64,000 bases of DNA from Propionibacteriaceae bacterium (lineage in GTDB: Bacteria > Actinomycetota > Actinomycetes > Propionibacteriales > Propionibacteriaceae): assembly GCA_009782785.1 (NCBI GenBank), contig WRIJ01000003.1:124001-188000 (forward strand), read 5' to 3'. The notes under the pieces were generated by a model. The model saw only the letters and a list, made by a program, of their open reading frames with translations. It did no database searches and was not told the DNA's origin. A program made the translations under genes and the position numbers. This document shows positions 1-9,859 of this stretch, one piece after another (the first letter of the stretch is position 1; each line of letters starts with the position of its first letter).

Positions 1-313
1 CCCACGATGTTCCACCGGTGTTAGCACTTAGTGTTCTCCACGCGATCATGAACCCGTCTGGGAAACAAATATGTCCGTTTGCTGCCAATAATTGTTCAAC
101 AGGTGGGGCTGGTGGAGGATTATCACCATTGACAACACCGTGGATAATCACATGGCCATGGGCCAACTCATATCGGACAAGATCCCCGACCTTCACCCTG
201 GACATGTCACACAATGCACGTGGACGGTACGGGAGATCCTGGGTGTCGTTACCTAGCTTGATTCGGTAGTCTGGGCCTGCTTTGGTTACCGTGGCCCAAT
301 TGAAGGTGCTCAT
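1..313 (-). CDS. Minor tail protein, partial (continues past left edge)
   Basis: An open frame starts with ATG at 313 behind an AGGAGA ribosome site and stays open to position 1, so only the first 104 or so residues are visible. The N-terminus begins MSTFNWATVTKAG and contains a beta-rich stretch (VKVGDLVRYEL...HVIIHGVV) followed by a Pro-rich linker. Its place directly downstream of two other tail genes suggests a distal tail or fibre protein. No specific family was recognised. Function is inferred from position only. Confidence 0.6.
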   Translation of the reverse strand, partial: MSTFNWATVTKAGPDYRIKLGNDTQDLPYRPRALCDMSRVKVGDLVRYELAHGHVIIHGVVNGDNPPPAPPVEQLLAANGHICFPDGFMIAWRTLSANTGGTSW

Positions 314-340
314 GGTTTCATTTCTCCTTCGTTGCTCTCG

Positions 341-1579
341 CTACTGCTCCTCATCGCCAATGAGAGCATCAGGATTGATAATCTCCTGCAGTGTGAGTGT
401 CATTAAACCGAGTGGGGAGCAGTCTTCGGCCACTGCTGTCACTAGATAGAGTCCCTCGATGTCTGCATTTTTACTACGAAACCAGCACACATCACCTTCA
501 CGAATGGGCATGGGAAGTGTTTTGATTGTGACTGCTGCCACTGGTGAAGATTTCGCTACCAGCGAGTTCACACACCTCTGGTAGAGAACCTGCAATTGGT
601 ATTCGGTAGTGCCAGCGGGAAGTTCCTCATTTTCCAGGGTGTCAACGATTTCTTGGCCACCACGGCGAGGGATTGAATACGGGCTGTTTTTATTGAGATT
701 CTCTGCTACAGCAACCAACGGTGGCTCATCAGTGGATTCTTCAGATTCATCCCGAGTTGGTGCTGCCACGCCAATCACCACGTTAGGTGTGGACAAATCA
801 TCGAGTTCGTGAGTCCATGTTTCCTCATATATTGCGAGTGCACCATCAATGAGTTCTCGGCGGATCCCTGGGAGCGAATCATAGAAAAGGCTCCTTTTAC
901 CAGGTGGAATATTGCGAACAGTCACCAAGTTTCCATTGGGTGAAACCTGCAACGCATGATACTCAATAGTTTGCAGCAGTTCGTTAATGATAGATAACCG
1001 GGATGTGCCCACATCAAAAGTTAATGGATTCGCAGTCTTTGTTGTGTCACCAAGGTCGACTGTGATCAGTTCACCTGCTTCCATGCCCAGTTGTTGTACC
1101 CATTGCATCACGGTTAGCGACTGGTCACATGTGTAAGTGTGGCGTACCTTGGATTGCCGCAGTCTTGTGGTGCGGTCGTGCAACCCTATTTTTCGTATAC
1201 GCCCCAACCCTGACCAATCTGATGGTGCCGTCACAATCAGATATGAACCACGCTGGTCATCGAATTGGATCAAACCATTTAAGGAACTGATCGTACGAAC
1301 AGGTCGAATGCGGTGGTTATAAAGATCAAGATCTTGTAGCCGAATCATACCTGGTTCAGCTGTAACCATCTCTGTCACAGTAAGGGACCCTGTGCCTTTC
1401 ACACTAGGTGAATACCAGCTCCCGTTCAGATCGCCTTTCTCAACACCACACAAGTCACCAATGTGATGATCAATGCCAGTTGCTGGATCATGATCCAGGA
1501 TCTCCCATCGCCACGACACTTTCCTTGCACCATAGAGAACATCAACAATAGTCTGTTGTTTCGCTGAAACGACTGTCAT
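341..1579 (-). CDS. Minor tail protein
   Basis: 412 residues, starting at ATG 1579 just after the stop of the FN3-containing tail gene (2-nt gap). The protein is beta-rich, with no signal peptide or membrane segment. Its position after the tape measure, and its general look (phage tail proteins that bind the distal tail and carry a carbohydrate or host-contact role), support a minor tail or baseplate-hub role. The C-terminal part (GDVCWFRSKNADIEGLYLVTAVAEDC) resembles the end of distal tail proteins of actinophages. The exact role is inference. Confidence 0.7.
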   Translation of the reverse strand: MTVVSAKQQTIVDVLYGARKVSWRWEILDHDPATGIDHHIGDLCGVEKGDLNGSWYSPSVKGTGSLTVTEMVTAEPGMIRLQDLDLYNHRIRPVRTISSLNGLIQFDDQRGSYLIVTAPSDWSGLGRIRKIGLHDRTTRLRQSKVRHTYTCDQSLTVMQWVQQLGMEAGELITVDLGDTTKTANPLTFDVGTSRLSIINELLQTIEYHALQVSPNGNLVTVRNIPPGKRSLFYDSLPGIRRELIDGALAIYEETWTHELDDLSTPNVVIGVAAPTRDESEESTDEPPLVAVAENLNKNSPYSIPRRGGQEIVDTLENEELPAGTTEYQLQVLYQRCVNSLVAKSSPVAAVTIKTLPMPIREGDVCWFRSKNADIEGLYLVTAVAEDCSPLGLMTLTLQEIINPDALIGDEEQ

Positions 1580-1581
1580 GG

Positions 1582-3906
1582 TTATTCACCTGTCCGTGTT
1601 ACCGTGTAGGTGAAAGTAGCCAAACCTTTACTCCACGAGGATACGCTCCCTTGGATTTGGCCAAAGATTCGATGCCCGCTTGGATCTCGGTAACATACTC
1701 GCCCGGCGTGTTGAAGAAAATCACTGATCTGTTTCACTGTGGAACCTTCACCGTCAACAATCGTTGCTGAGCCTGGAATGGCGTAGCTTTTCGCTGGGCC
1801 GTACATTCCTATCGGGTATTCACGATCAGCGGCATTGAAAAGATCTTGTTGACGACCAGGGTTTGCCCCAAGTGTGAGGTTCCCGTAAACACTAATGGAT
1901 TCTTCCCATGTTGCACCGCTTGACACGAATGCCCACCTGTCTTCCCTGACTGTGAGTAACACTTGGGTTGTGATCGAGGTTCCATCATCACCCCAACCAG
2001 TAACCTCATACAGATTCTGGCCATGAATAGTTGGAGTGGTATCAATAAGCCCGGTGAGGTCTATCGTTTCGACCCTGTATTGATCTATGAACACATCCCA
2101 TGATTGCGCGGTCATGTCTTCCACTTCGACTGCTTCCCATATGGGGTGGATTCGAGCTTCTACACTTGGCAAGATCGCTCGTCGCACCGATATGAAAGCT
2201 GGCAATGATCGTTCACTATCTTCAATGAACGAAATGTCTAACTGCGCTCGCCCTGATTCACGAAGGTAGCTCACTTCAACGGTTGCTTTTACTGGTGGAG
2301 TGTATTCGACCGTGAAAACTACAGGATCAGTGCTGGTGATCATCCCAAAGGAATCAAGGACAGAAACCCGAAGCTCATAGGTGTGCCCATTGATCGCACG
2401 CGTGCCAAGAATCGTTGAAGATAACGTTGTCGACAGTAGTGTTTCAACGAGTTCATTCGCTATCTTGTCCCAGAGCTCAATCGTTGCCCTGATAGGTGTA
2501 GCGCCTTCTGACTGTTGATAGGTGAGCCCCACGTCAATGGTTGACCGTGTAAGCGATGAATCTGCTGCTGGTTTATCAACTGTCACTATAGATGTGTCAC
2601 GAAATGTGACCGTAGCGAATTGTGACCAGTCTGATCCGCCCTCACCATCAAATCCTCCGCTTGTTGCCATGCCCCATGTTCTGACCCGGACCATGATCGA
2701 TGTACCTACAGGGTAGGTCCCTGAAGGTATCAGCCATTGGGAAACATCAGAAGATGTTTTCCCCCCAGTCGACAACCATGTTGCTCCACTGTTTTCTGAA
2801 TATTCCAGTTCGAAGGCTGTTTGCTCAGTGGTGTCCACAGGATTATGGTTCCACCTGACATGGAAATCTTTGGAGGCTGGTGCACTAGGTGGAAGATTCG
2901 TGAAACTCGGTGGATTCGGCGCTGCCAATAATTGCAGATGGTTTGATGGTGTAAAGGCACTGGTGAGTTGGCTCGTGTCCATTGTGCGAGCAGCAATGCC
3001 ATACACATGGACTAGAGATGGGTCTGGTGATTCATCCAACCACTCGTTCACACCTGCAGGTAGTGCAACCAGGATCCCATCATCCCAAACAACACTGCCA
3101 TTCACGAGGGCCCCATGTTTGATCACATGTTGATGCTCACTGTAGGCAACGGTCGGGGTGAAAACAATCCCGACACTATTTCCGGGAAGGCGAACAATAG
3201 AAACACTCGATGGGGCCCCCGGTGTTGTCCACACGGGCGCTGATGTTGAAGACCAATTCGATGTTCCAGCATCATTCCTCGATCGAACCCTGGAAACGAT
3301 TTTCCGGTTGGGCTCGGCAGAGATCGTTGTTGACCCTACAGTGTTCATCCACGCTTGATCTGCCCAGTTTCCATCATTGACTTGTGTAGAGATTTGGATT
3401 TGTGTTGCTTGCCCGTGTGAGGCTCCTTGCCGGGTGAACGATGCTGACAGGGCTGAATCATTTACTCGTGACAGTTGGTTGTTTGTTGGAACTTCTGGAG
3501 CGATCAGTGTTGATGGGAGGGTCATCTTTGCTGTGGATGTCCCAGATTTTGAACCACTTGCACTTGGATAGTTGATATACAGGCTCAGGTCGATACTGCG
3601 AGCTGCACCATTCGAACTACCAGGGACAGTAATATCGTACGGTCCCCATTGTTTCGATTTCGAATTGCTACTCGAACCAAAATTCGCGTCAGCATTCGTA
3701 GCTTGCCGTTGTTGACCGTCAACGATCCCACGAATCGTACCGTTACTATTCCCATACCAGGATGTGCTCGTCCCTGGTATAGCATGCTTATATAATCGCA
3801 GTGTGTGACTGTTCGCTGTTTTGTTGGTGGACAATACATCAACATCAAGCCCAAAAGACGCTGTGGGGCTTGTCATCCCTGTGCGAGTAATTCTCCTAGT
3901 GGACAT
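1582..3906 (-). CDS. Minor tail protein with fibronectin type III-like repeats
   Basis: 774 residues from ATG 3906, chosen because GGAGG lies 6 nt upstream; an upstream in-frame start at 3921 lacks this. The start overlaps the tape-measure stop by 11 nt. The protein is rich in Ser, Thr and Gly and has several FN3-like beta-sandwich segments, for example around residues 140-230, 230-330 and 330-440, with the typical W...V/L...Y and G..Y/V.VR.R patterns. FN3 repeats are common in tail proteins that extend the tail or touch the cell surface. It probably forms part of the tail tip. Confidence 0.75.
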   Translation of the reverse strand: MSTRRITRTGMTSPTASFGLDVDVLSTNKTANSHTLRLYKHAIPGTSTSWYGNSNGTIRGIVDGQQRQATNADANFGSSSNSKSKQWGPYDITVPGSSNGAARSIDLSLYINYPSASGSKSGTSTAKMTLPSTLIAPEVPTNNQLSRVNDSALSASFTRQGASHGQATQIQISTQVNDGNWADQAWMNTVGSTTISAEPNRKIVSRVRSRNDAGTSNWSSTSAPVWTTPGAPSSVSIVRLPGNSVGIVFTPTVAYSEHQHVIKHGALVNGSVVWDDGILVALPAGVNEWLDESPDPSLVHVYGIAARTMDTSQLTSAFTPSNHLQLLAAPNPPSFTNLPPSAPASKDFHVRWNHNPVDTTEQTAFELEYSENSGATWLSTGGKTSSDVSQWLIPSGTYPVGTSIMVRVRTWGMATSGGFDGEGGSDWSQFATVTFRDTSIVTVDKPAADSSLTRSTIDVGLTYQQSEGATPIRATIELWDKIANELVETLLSTTLSSTILGTRAINGHTYELRVSVLDSFGMITSTDPVVFTVEYTPPVKATVEVSYLRESGRAQLDISFIEDSERSLPAFISVRRAILPSVEARIHPIWEAVEVEDMTAQSWDVFIDQYRVETIDLTGLIDTTPTIHGQNLYEVTGWGDDGTSITTQVLLTVREDRWAFVSSGATWEESISVYGNLTLGANPGRQQDLFNAADREYPIGMYGPAKSYAIPGSATIVDGEGSTVKQISDFLQHAGRVCYRDPSGHRIFGQIQGSVSSWSKGLATFTYTVTRTGE

Positions 3907-6900
3907 GGGCGGCCTCCACAAGTTTGTTCATCCTCTGCTGGTCTTCCAGTCGCGTTAGCTTTGCTTGCAGTGCCTCATCCCACACTGGAATACCAGAATG
4001 GAGCATTGACACGATCTCGGAGAGGGGTTGAATAATGGGTTGATTGGATTCAACACTTAGTGAGGCTGCGACTTGATGTTGCAGGTTAGCACTCATAGTG
4101 TTCCCGTTCATCCCACGAGGATTGAACACATCTGAAACGTCCCTCATCATCACCTGTGCGTTGTGTACCGCTAGCCTAGTTCGCCGTTCGATACCTTCGG
4201 CATATGCTTCACCCACAGCTTGACCGGAATATAGCACCCACCCTTTGCCACTGAAGGGGCCTTTCTTTGCTGGTGAGAATGGGAAATAGCTTCGCACCTG
4301 GGACATGGTGTTTTTGACGGTGGCTAGGATCCTCCCTGTCATGGCTGTGATACCGTTCAGGAAGCCTTGCATGAGTGACCTTCCTGATGCAGTCAACATG
4401 GACCCGAGATTGCCGAATGCTGCCTTCAGTAATGCTGGGATCGTCTTGGTGTATGTCAATGTTTGAAGCAGTTTCGCTTTTGCTGCTTTATCAAAATCGC
4501 CAAACCATGTGTTAGCTTTCGAGTTCAATGATGACAAACCTGATAGTGCACTGGTAATCTTTGCTGGACTGGACTTAGTTGCATCGACAGTTGAGTTGAT
4601 GGAGCTAGCGACACTCGATTTGATCCCGTCCCATGCACCACCAATCGTGGACTTAATTCCACCCCATGCTGTGCTCGCAGTGGATTTCACACCATCCCAA
4701 GCATTGGAGGCTGTGGATTTGATCCCATCCCAAGTGTCGCCTGCTTTTGACTTGATTCCACCCCATAGCCCACCTAATGTGGAGGTAATCCCACCCCATG
4801 CAGTGCTCGCGGTTGTCTTCATCCCGTCCCAGGTTGTGCCAGCTGTTTCTTTCACACCATCCCAAGTTTCACCAGCTTTGGTTTTGAGCCCGTCCCACGC
4901 CGAACCTAACGTGGAAGTGATCCCGTCCCAGGTTGTGCCAGCTGTTTCTTTCACACCATCCCATGCAGTGTTCACCGTAGTTTTCACACCATCCCAGATC
5001 GTGGATGCTGTCGATGTGACCCCATTCCATGCTGTTTCTACAGTGGACTTCACACCATCAGCTGAAGCAGACACCGTGGATGTTATTCCGTCCCAAGCAC
5101 CACTGATCGTGGATTTCACACCATCCCAAGCATTGGAGGCTGTGGATTTGATCCCATCCCAAGCCTTTCCCATGAGGGACTTCGATTTTTCACCAGCTGA
5201 TGTGACTGTTGTGGATGCCTCCGTGGCCACTGTTGCTACGCTTTCAATGGTTTTCGCAGCTTCGTCAGTTGCTTCCTTACCTCCTTTTGAAAAGATCCCC
5301 TTAATCCCATTCCACAAGCCACCAGCTTTCTCACTCAACCAATCCCACGCTCCACCAACAGTATCGGAGATATTCCCCCAAATCGATGAAGCACTAGATT
5401 TGAGACCCTCCCATGCACCACCAATCGTGTCAGTAATGCCACCCCACAAACCACCAGCTTTCTCACTCAACCAATCCCACGCTCCACCAACAACACCCTT
5501 AATCCCACCCCAAATATCTCCAGCCTTAGAGCTAAGCCAATCCCATGCACCACCAATCGTGTCAGTAATGCCATTCCAAATATTTCCAGCAGTCTCCAAC
5601 ACGCCACCAAAGAAATCACCAATGGCACCAAAGAAACCCCTCACACCCTCCCAAATGCCAGAGATAAAACCCCAGACTCCTTCCAGAATTCCACCGATCC
5701 CAGAGGATTCAATACCGTCTTTCACTCCCCCAAAGAAGTCACCGATGCCTTTGAAAAATCCAACGACAGCATCCCAAATCGATTTGATAACACCCCAAAT
5801 TCCAGACAGCACATTCCATATGCCTTCAAAAATTGGTGAGAGAATTCCCCATGCTGTCTGGATTATTCCCCACACTGTTTCAAAGAACCCAGCAATGAGT
5901 GACCTAACACCCTCTGTTTTCTCCCAGATCCCCACAAAGAATCCAACAATGGTTGTGAACACTGCCTTGATCACGCTCCAAATACTGGTGATCAAACCCC
6001 AGATTGTCTTGAAAACAGGAACCAGTATTCCTGCCACGATCTTAACAATGTTCCACACTACTTTGAAAACAGTGCCGATACCAGCGATTGCAGCCTTAAT
6101 CACTGTCCCGACCAAGAACCCGATCACTTTGCCTGCGATTGTAAAGAACGGCGCGAGGAACTCTGCAACCTTTTTGATGACAGTGAACACTACTTTAAAT
6201 ACCGTGACGATAGCTCCTATTGCTACTTTGATGATACCGAAGATCACTTTGAGCACCGGGACAATGCCACTGGCGACCTTCTTGACAACATCCCCCAAAG
6301 TCTTGAAAACACTACCCGTGTCACCAGCACCAGATTTCAGGAAACTAAACACTCCTGATGCTTTGATTCCGTCCACAAGACCTTTAAAGAACCCTACGAT
6401 AGCGCCAAAGACTGCTTTGATGGCATCCCAGACTTTCACCACGACACTCCATACATGTGTGAAGAACGCGCCAAGAGCGCTAGTGACTTTCCCCAGAATG
6501 GTACGAGCAGTAGTGAATGCTCCACCAAGAGCACTAGTAATGGTTTGTTTAATCCCCGAAAAGACTTGTGAGGCTTTCGATTTGAGACCATCCCAAGCAC
6601 GACCCAAATAACCAGTGAACTTCTCCCAGATTTTCTGACCAGTCTTCGTTTTCGTAAAAAACAATCCAAGCCCTGCACCAACAGCTGCAATACCCGTAAC
6701 AACTGGATGGACTTTCGGAAATTTCAACAACCCATCCAGTGCCCCTTTGCCCTTACCGGCAATTTTAGGAACCTTCTTTAATTCACCAATGAAACTGCCA
6801 AAGTTCTTCCCCAAGTCGGCTAGCCCAAATCCAGTGTTGATCGCTTTCTTCATCCCTGTCAGAGCCGAGGTGGCTTTATCAAGACCACTCGTGAGACCAC

Positions 6901-8101
6901 CGATCACACCCTTGGTTACCTTGAACCCAATAAATGCCTTCACTGCTAGTTCAACCAATTTCGGATTTTTAGCTAGAAGGTCCGCTAATCTGCCAAAGAT
7001 CTCAACCAGCGGTGGGAGAACACTGAGCGCCATTTTCCCGAAAGATTTTCCAACGTCGCGAAGCGAAGCAAAAACGTTCTTAAGGATGGTTCCAACATTG
7101 CCAAAAATGTCACGCAACTTGAACATGGCATTCTGCAAAGGTGTTGCTTGCCGAGTTACACCAACCAACCCATCTTCGTTTGACTTCAATATAGTCTTAC
7201 CGATCACGAGCGCTTTGAAACCTTCTTCAACATTCCGAAGTGCTGGCTGTAGCTTGTTCGCCAACGATTTGCTGAGCGGTTCAACTTTCTCTGTCATGAG
7301 ATCAATGAACGGTATTGCTTTAGAAAAACCAGTAGACAGCAGTTTCATTGCTGGTTCCATGAGCCTCTGGCCGAAACGGCCCAAAGCTGCGTTCACATTC
7401 ATTAGTCGACCACTGAACGTGTCAGCCATAGCCCAAGCAGCCGGACCCATTGATTTACTCATAGCATCACGGAAATCATTGAAAGAGATCTTCCCATCCG
7501 AAACCAATTTTTGAGCCTCTGTTTGTGTAATGCCCAAATGATCTGAGAGACTCTTCAACACGGGAATACCCGATGACATCAGCTGCAGCATGTCATCTCC
7601 CTGCATTTTTCCTTTCGCTGCCACAGAAGAGAAAATATTGCCAATATCTGTCAAGGATCGCCCAGAGACAGCAGCCACAGACGTGATAGTTTTCAACGTG
7701 TGAGTCATAGCAGTACCAGTAGCAACAGACGATGCTGCCATCATCGCTGCCACAGAAGCAGCATCACCATACCCGTATGCAGTGCCTTTCACTGATGCCA
7801 TGGCACTGGCCATAATCTTTTCTACATCTGCTGCTGAATGGCCCAAACCCTTGAGTTTCTTTTCAGCATTCTCAATACTCATGGCCCGTGTCATACCCAT
7901 GGAAATAGTTTTCCCGATGAGTTTTCCCACACCCAATGCAGCTGCACCAGCGGCCATGACTTTGAATGCTTTAGTAAACATTGAGCCACTCTGCTTACCA
8001 GCTACTGCTCCAGCTCCACCCATTGATTTAGTAATCTGTGGTGCAATCTTGTCAGTGCGTGCCACGACGGTCAGGTAGGCGGTGCCCAGTTGACTAGCCA
8101 T
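3896..8101 (-). CDS. Tail tape measure protein
   Basis: 1401 residues; ATG 8101 follows a GGTGG-type ribosome site and is preferred to an upstream start at 8161. The N-terminus (MASQLGTAYLTVVARTDKI) and the AAxx/MGxx-rich part up to about residue 350 match the conserved tape-measure core (TMP_core). The middle has many hydrophobic stretches (about 470-800). From about residue 760 to 1170 the protein is a long run of Trp-containing units such as AWDGIKST and GGAWDWLS, about 11 residues apart. Tape measures set tail length and are ejected with the DNA. At about 0.15 nm per residue the tail would be near 200 nm, which is a rough family rule, not a measurement. Confidence 0.95.
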   Translation of the reverse strand: MASQLGTAYLTVVARTDKIAPQITKSMGGAGAVAGKQSGSMFTKAFKVMAAGAAALGVGKLIGKTISMGMTRAMSIENAEKKLKGLGHSAADVEKIMASAMASVKGTAYGYGDAASVAAMMAASSVATGTAMTHTLKTITSVAAVSGRSLTDIGNIFSSVAAKGKMQGDDMLQLMSSGIPVLKSLSDHLGITQTEAQKLVSDGKISFNDFRDAMSKSMGPAAWAMADTFSGRLMNVNAALGRFGQRLMEPAMKLLSTGFSKAIPFIDLMTEKVEPLSKSLANKLQPALRNVEEGFKALVIGKTILKSNEDGLVGVTRQATPLQNAMFKLRDIFGNVGTILKNVFASLRDVGKSFGKMALSVLPPLVEIFGRLADLLAKNPKLVELAVKAFIGFKVTKGVIGGLTSGLDKATSALTGMKKAINTGFGLADLGKNFGSFIGELKKVPKIAGKGKGALDGLLKFPKVHPVVTGIAAVGAGLGLFFTKTKTGQKIWEKFTGYLGRAWDGLKSKASQVFSGIKQTITSALGGAFTTARTILGKVTSALGAFFTHVWSVVVKVWDAIKAVFGAIVGFFKGLVDGIKASGVFSFLKSGAGDTGSVFKTLGDVVKKVASGIVPVLKVIFGIIKVAIGAIVTVFKVVFTVIKKVAEFLAPFFTIAGKVIGFLVGTVIKAAIAGIGTVFKVVWNIVKIVAGILVPVFKTIWGLITSIWSVIKAVFTTIVGFFVGIWEKTEGVRSLIAGFFETVWGIIQTAWGILSPIFEGIWNVLSGIWGVIKSIWDAVVGFFKGIGDFFGGVKDGIESSGIGGILEGVWGFISGIWEGVRGFFGAIGDFFGGVLETAGNIWNGITDTIGGAWDWLSSKAGDIWGGIKGVVGGAWDWLSEKAGGLWGGITDTIGGAWEGLKSSASSIWGNISDTVGGAWDWLSEKAGGLWNGIKGIFSKGGKEATDEAAKTIESVATVATEASTTVTSAGEKSKSLMGKAWDGIKSTASNAWDGVKSTISGAWDGITSTVSASADGVKSTVETAWNGVTSTASTIWDGVKTTVNTAWDGVKETAGTTWDGITSTLGSAWDGLKTKAGETWDGVKETAGTTWDGMKTTASTAWGGITSTLGGLWGGIKSKAGDTWDGIKSTASNAWDGVKSTASTAWGGIKSTIGGAWDGIKSSVASSINSTVDATKSSPAKITSALSGLSSLNSKANTWFGDFDKAAKAKLLQTLTYTKTIPALLKAAFGNLGSMLTASGRSLMQGFLNGITAMTGRILATVKNTMSQVRSYFPFSPAKKGPFSGKGWVLYSGQAVGEAYAEGIERRTRLAVHNAQVMMRDVSDVFNPRGMNGNTMSANLQHQVAASLSVESNQPIIQPLSEIVSMLHSGIPVWDEALQAKLTRLEDQQRMNKLVEAAHVH

Positions 8102-8121
8102 ATCCACCACCTGCCTTTCTG

Positions 8122-8972
8122 TTAGTGGAGTTGTTGACCTCCAGCTTGTTTGACATACCAAGAATCAAAATTGTCAATGTCTTCTCGCGTGTAATGTTCC
8201 GTAGCTGAAGGTGTTTTCGGTATACGAACGGGTTTAGGTCGGTTTCGGTTCTTCCCGGTACGTTGCCAATTCGCAATATTTAACGCATCAAACGTGTGTG
8301 CAGCGAGCATCACACCCACACCACCACCTAGTCGCGGATCCGTCCACAGATCGTATTCTGTTGGTGGTGCGATACTCAGCATGGAAGCCGAGTCTCGTGG
8401 AAGCCAACGCGCCATGTCAGCTATTTCGCTGACACTGACTCCTTGTGAAATGAGTTGGCGTGGTAGCCCATGATAATAGCGCTGAAAATCAGCGGTGAGT
8501 TGCCCCCGGTGTTGGTGGAGTAAAACCAGGAGCAGGATTAGTTTGGGTTGATCTCGTTCAAGAGTTCTTCGAGGAATTCCCCAACAGCATTAAACGAAAT
8601 GCGCCCTGTCTTCTTGTTGCGAATGATTTCGTAAGCTTCTTGTTTCTGCTTTTCACCAAGGAAACCGCGCAATGCTTTAGGGACCATGGCCCCTTGCCCT
8701 TGTTCACCGAACTTGTCTAACAATTCATAAAGCTCAACATCGTCTAAAGCATCCGGTTCAATAATCCAGGTACGTCCTCGTGCTTCCACTTGTGTACGAC
8801 CATCCTCGAGAGTCTTACCAGATTTCTTGTGTTGATAATCTTGTGGGACTGGTCTTGCCACCTGTGTGACTTCGTGTACTGGTTCGGGCATTGCACTGGT
8901 TTGTTGTTCAGTGGTGACTATTGTTGTTTCAATAGCCTGTGTTTCCATGTCCTCCACGTGAGGAACCTCCAT
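8122..8972 (-). CDS. Tail assembly chaperone, frameshift product (gpGT-like)
   Basis: Translation starts at 8972 in the G frame; ribosomes that slip -1 at the CCCAAAC heptamer (8541-8547) bypass the TAA at 8538-8540 and read on to the stop at 8122. The -1 frame is open across the junction without a stop, giving about 283 residues. The downstream frame alone has no convincing ribosome site at its first ATG (8415). This is the standard arrangement upstream of a tape measure: the longer product helps load the tape measure into the growing tail. The frameshift is predicted from the sequence; its rate is unknown. Confidence 0.85.
8538..8972 (-). CDS. Tail assembly chaperone, short form (gpG-like)
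   Basis: 144 residues, acidic, located between the major tail protein and the tape measure, which is the defining position of this family. The first 45 residues are low complexity and rich in Thr, Glu and Val. The rest (from GRTWIIEPDALDDVELYELLDK) is helical, with the LRGFLGEKQ...V..FLEELL pattern seen in actinophage chaperones. An AGGTTCCTC-type ribosome site (GGAGG on the coding strand) precedes ATG 8972. It ends in ..NPN-TAA immediately after a slippery site. Confidence 0.85.
   Translation of the reverse strand: MEVPHVEDMETQAIETTIVTTEQQTSAMPEPVHEVTQVARPVPQDYQHKKSGKTLEDGRTQVEARGRTWIIEPDALDDVELYELLDKFGEQGQGAMVPKALRGFLGEKQKQEAYEIIRNKKTGRISFNAVGEFLEELLNEINPN
8541..8547 (-). promoter_or_regulatory. 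-1 programmed frameshift site CCCAAAC
   Basis: On the coding strand the zero-frame codons are AAC CCA AAC TAA, giving the X XXY YYZ heptamer C CCA AAC directly before the stop. The downstream frame with which it would be joined is exactly -1 and is open for 139 codons. The stop codon right after the heptamer may act as a stimulator. Heptamers of this form are used in tail chaperone genes of many long-tailed phages. Confidence 0.8.
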
Positions 8973-8986
8973 TTTCTTTCAAGACA

Positions 8987-9016
8987 CGACCTGCCGTACA
9001 CCAGTACGGCAGGTCG
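8987..9016 (-). terminator. Strong hairpin between major tail and chaperone genes
   Basis: Perfect 13-bp inverted repeat (CGACCTGCCGTAC / GTACGGCAGGTCG) with a 4-base loop, in the gap after the major tail protein gene. There is no clear T-run on the minus strand, so it may act as a weak terminator or as an mRNA-stabilising element. It would help make far more major tail protein than chaperone. Confidence 0.6.
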
Positions 9017-9034
9017 AGCCTGTGTTAGTTTTTC

Positions 9035-9637
9035 TTACCCTGTTGGTTCTTTATCTATTTGACCATCGTCGAGATAATCGATGAAGAACAATCCCGTGTC
9101 AGGATCTTTATATGCGCTCATTTCGAATGGTAGTGCGATCACATCCTCGTCACTGTAGGTTTCTTCAAAGGACTCTGTTGTGTCCAGTGCAGAGAAGAAC
9201 ACTGTGCGACGCAGACGGCCTTCATCGTTCATGTCGAAAATCCACATCGCTGATTCTGTGTCTTCACCAGAATAAGAGATCGTGACCAGGTTTCCGTGGT
9301 CTTCTGTGGCTTCAGTGCGAGTTATCGCCGCTTCACCCCATTTGGCTGTTTGTGTATCAGCATCGAGGGTTTCGATCAGGGACAGGTTGAAACTCACGCT
9401 ATGTTCGGTGCGTGACTTCTTTACTTGATCTCCACCCCATGCGTTAATTTCTGAGTATGCTTTACTGATTTGTCGACTCCATCCATCACTGGACACATAG
9501 CCCAAATGGACGAACTCTTCTGACAGTTCTGTTCTGGCATCTATTGGATATGGTGTGCCCAGTGGTGCACGAAACACCGCTCCGTTAATCTTCGGCTTGC
9601 CAGCCATCACATTGTTCTTGTTGGGTGTTGCACTCAT
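9035..9637 (-). CDS. Major tail (tube) protein
   Basis: 200 residues, upstream of the chaperones and downstream of the tail-completion genes, the conserved position of the tail tube subunit. The sequence is beta-rich with the pattern seen in actinophage tube proteins: early residues GAVFRAPLGTPYP, then LGYVSSDGW, and W.GDQVKKSRTEHSVSF near residue 70, with an acidic C-terminus. It should polymerise around the tape measure. A hairpin follows the gene. The start at 9637 overlaps the preceding stop by 4 nt. Confidence 0.85.
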   Translation of the reverse strand: MSATPNKNNVMAGKPKINGAVFRAPLGTPYPIDARTELSEEFVHLGYVSSDGWSRQISKAYSEINAWGGDQVKKSRTEHSVSFNLSLIETLDADTQTAKWGEAAITRTEATEDHGNLVTISYSGEDTESAMWIFDMNDEGRLRRTVFFSALDTTESFEETYSDEDVIALPFEMSAYKDPDTGLFFIDYLDDGQIDKEPTG

Positions 9638-9843
9638 AGTGCGCCTCCTTCATCGTTGTTTTCTTTATCGATAGGTTCAGCTTCCTCAACTACGTGAGGG
9701 GCTGGTTTTGATGGTGCCCTTCGTGTTTTTTCTTTCACTGGTGGCATACCACCTGCACCTATCCATCCCTGAGCTATCCACTTGGGGGCAGCCTGGTCAG
9801 GTATTTCATGTTCAATCCCGGTGATGGGATGCTTGAGAATCAT
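9634..9843 (-). CDS. Small phage head-tail region protein
   Basis: 69 residues, starting at ATG 9843 and overlapping the next gene by an ATGA junction. The first 35 residues (ILKHPITGIEHEIPDQAAPKWIAQGW) look like a small folded domain found in other actinophage genomes between tail terminator and tail tube; the rest is Pro/Lys/Glu-rich and probably disordered. No function is assigned. Its conserved position suggests a structural or assembly role. Confidence 0.6.
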   Translation of the reverse strand: MILKHPITGIEHEIPDQAAPKWIAQGWIGAGGMPPVKEKTRRAPSKPAPHVVEEAEPIDKENNDEGGAL

Positions 9844-9859
9844 GAATCATCTCCTTTTC

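Noticed and set aside
4509..6611. 700-codon open frame on the plus strand opposite the tape measure
   Set aside because: It is the complement of a long repeated gene with biased codons; it has no ribosome site and its product is a Pro/Ser/Thr/Ile-rich mirror of the tape-measure repeats.
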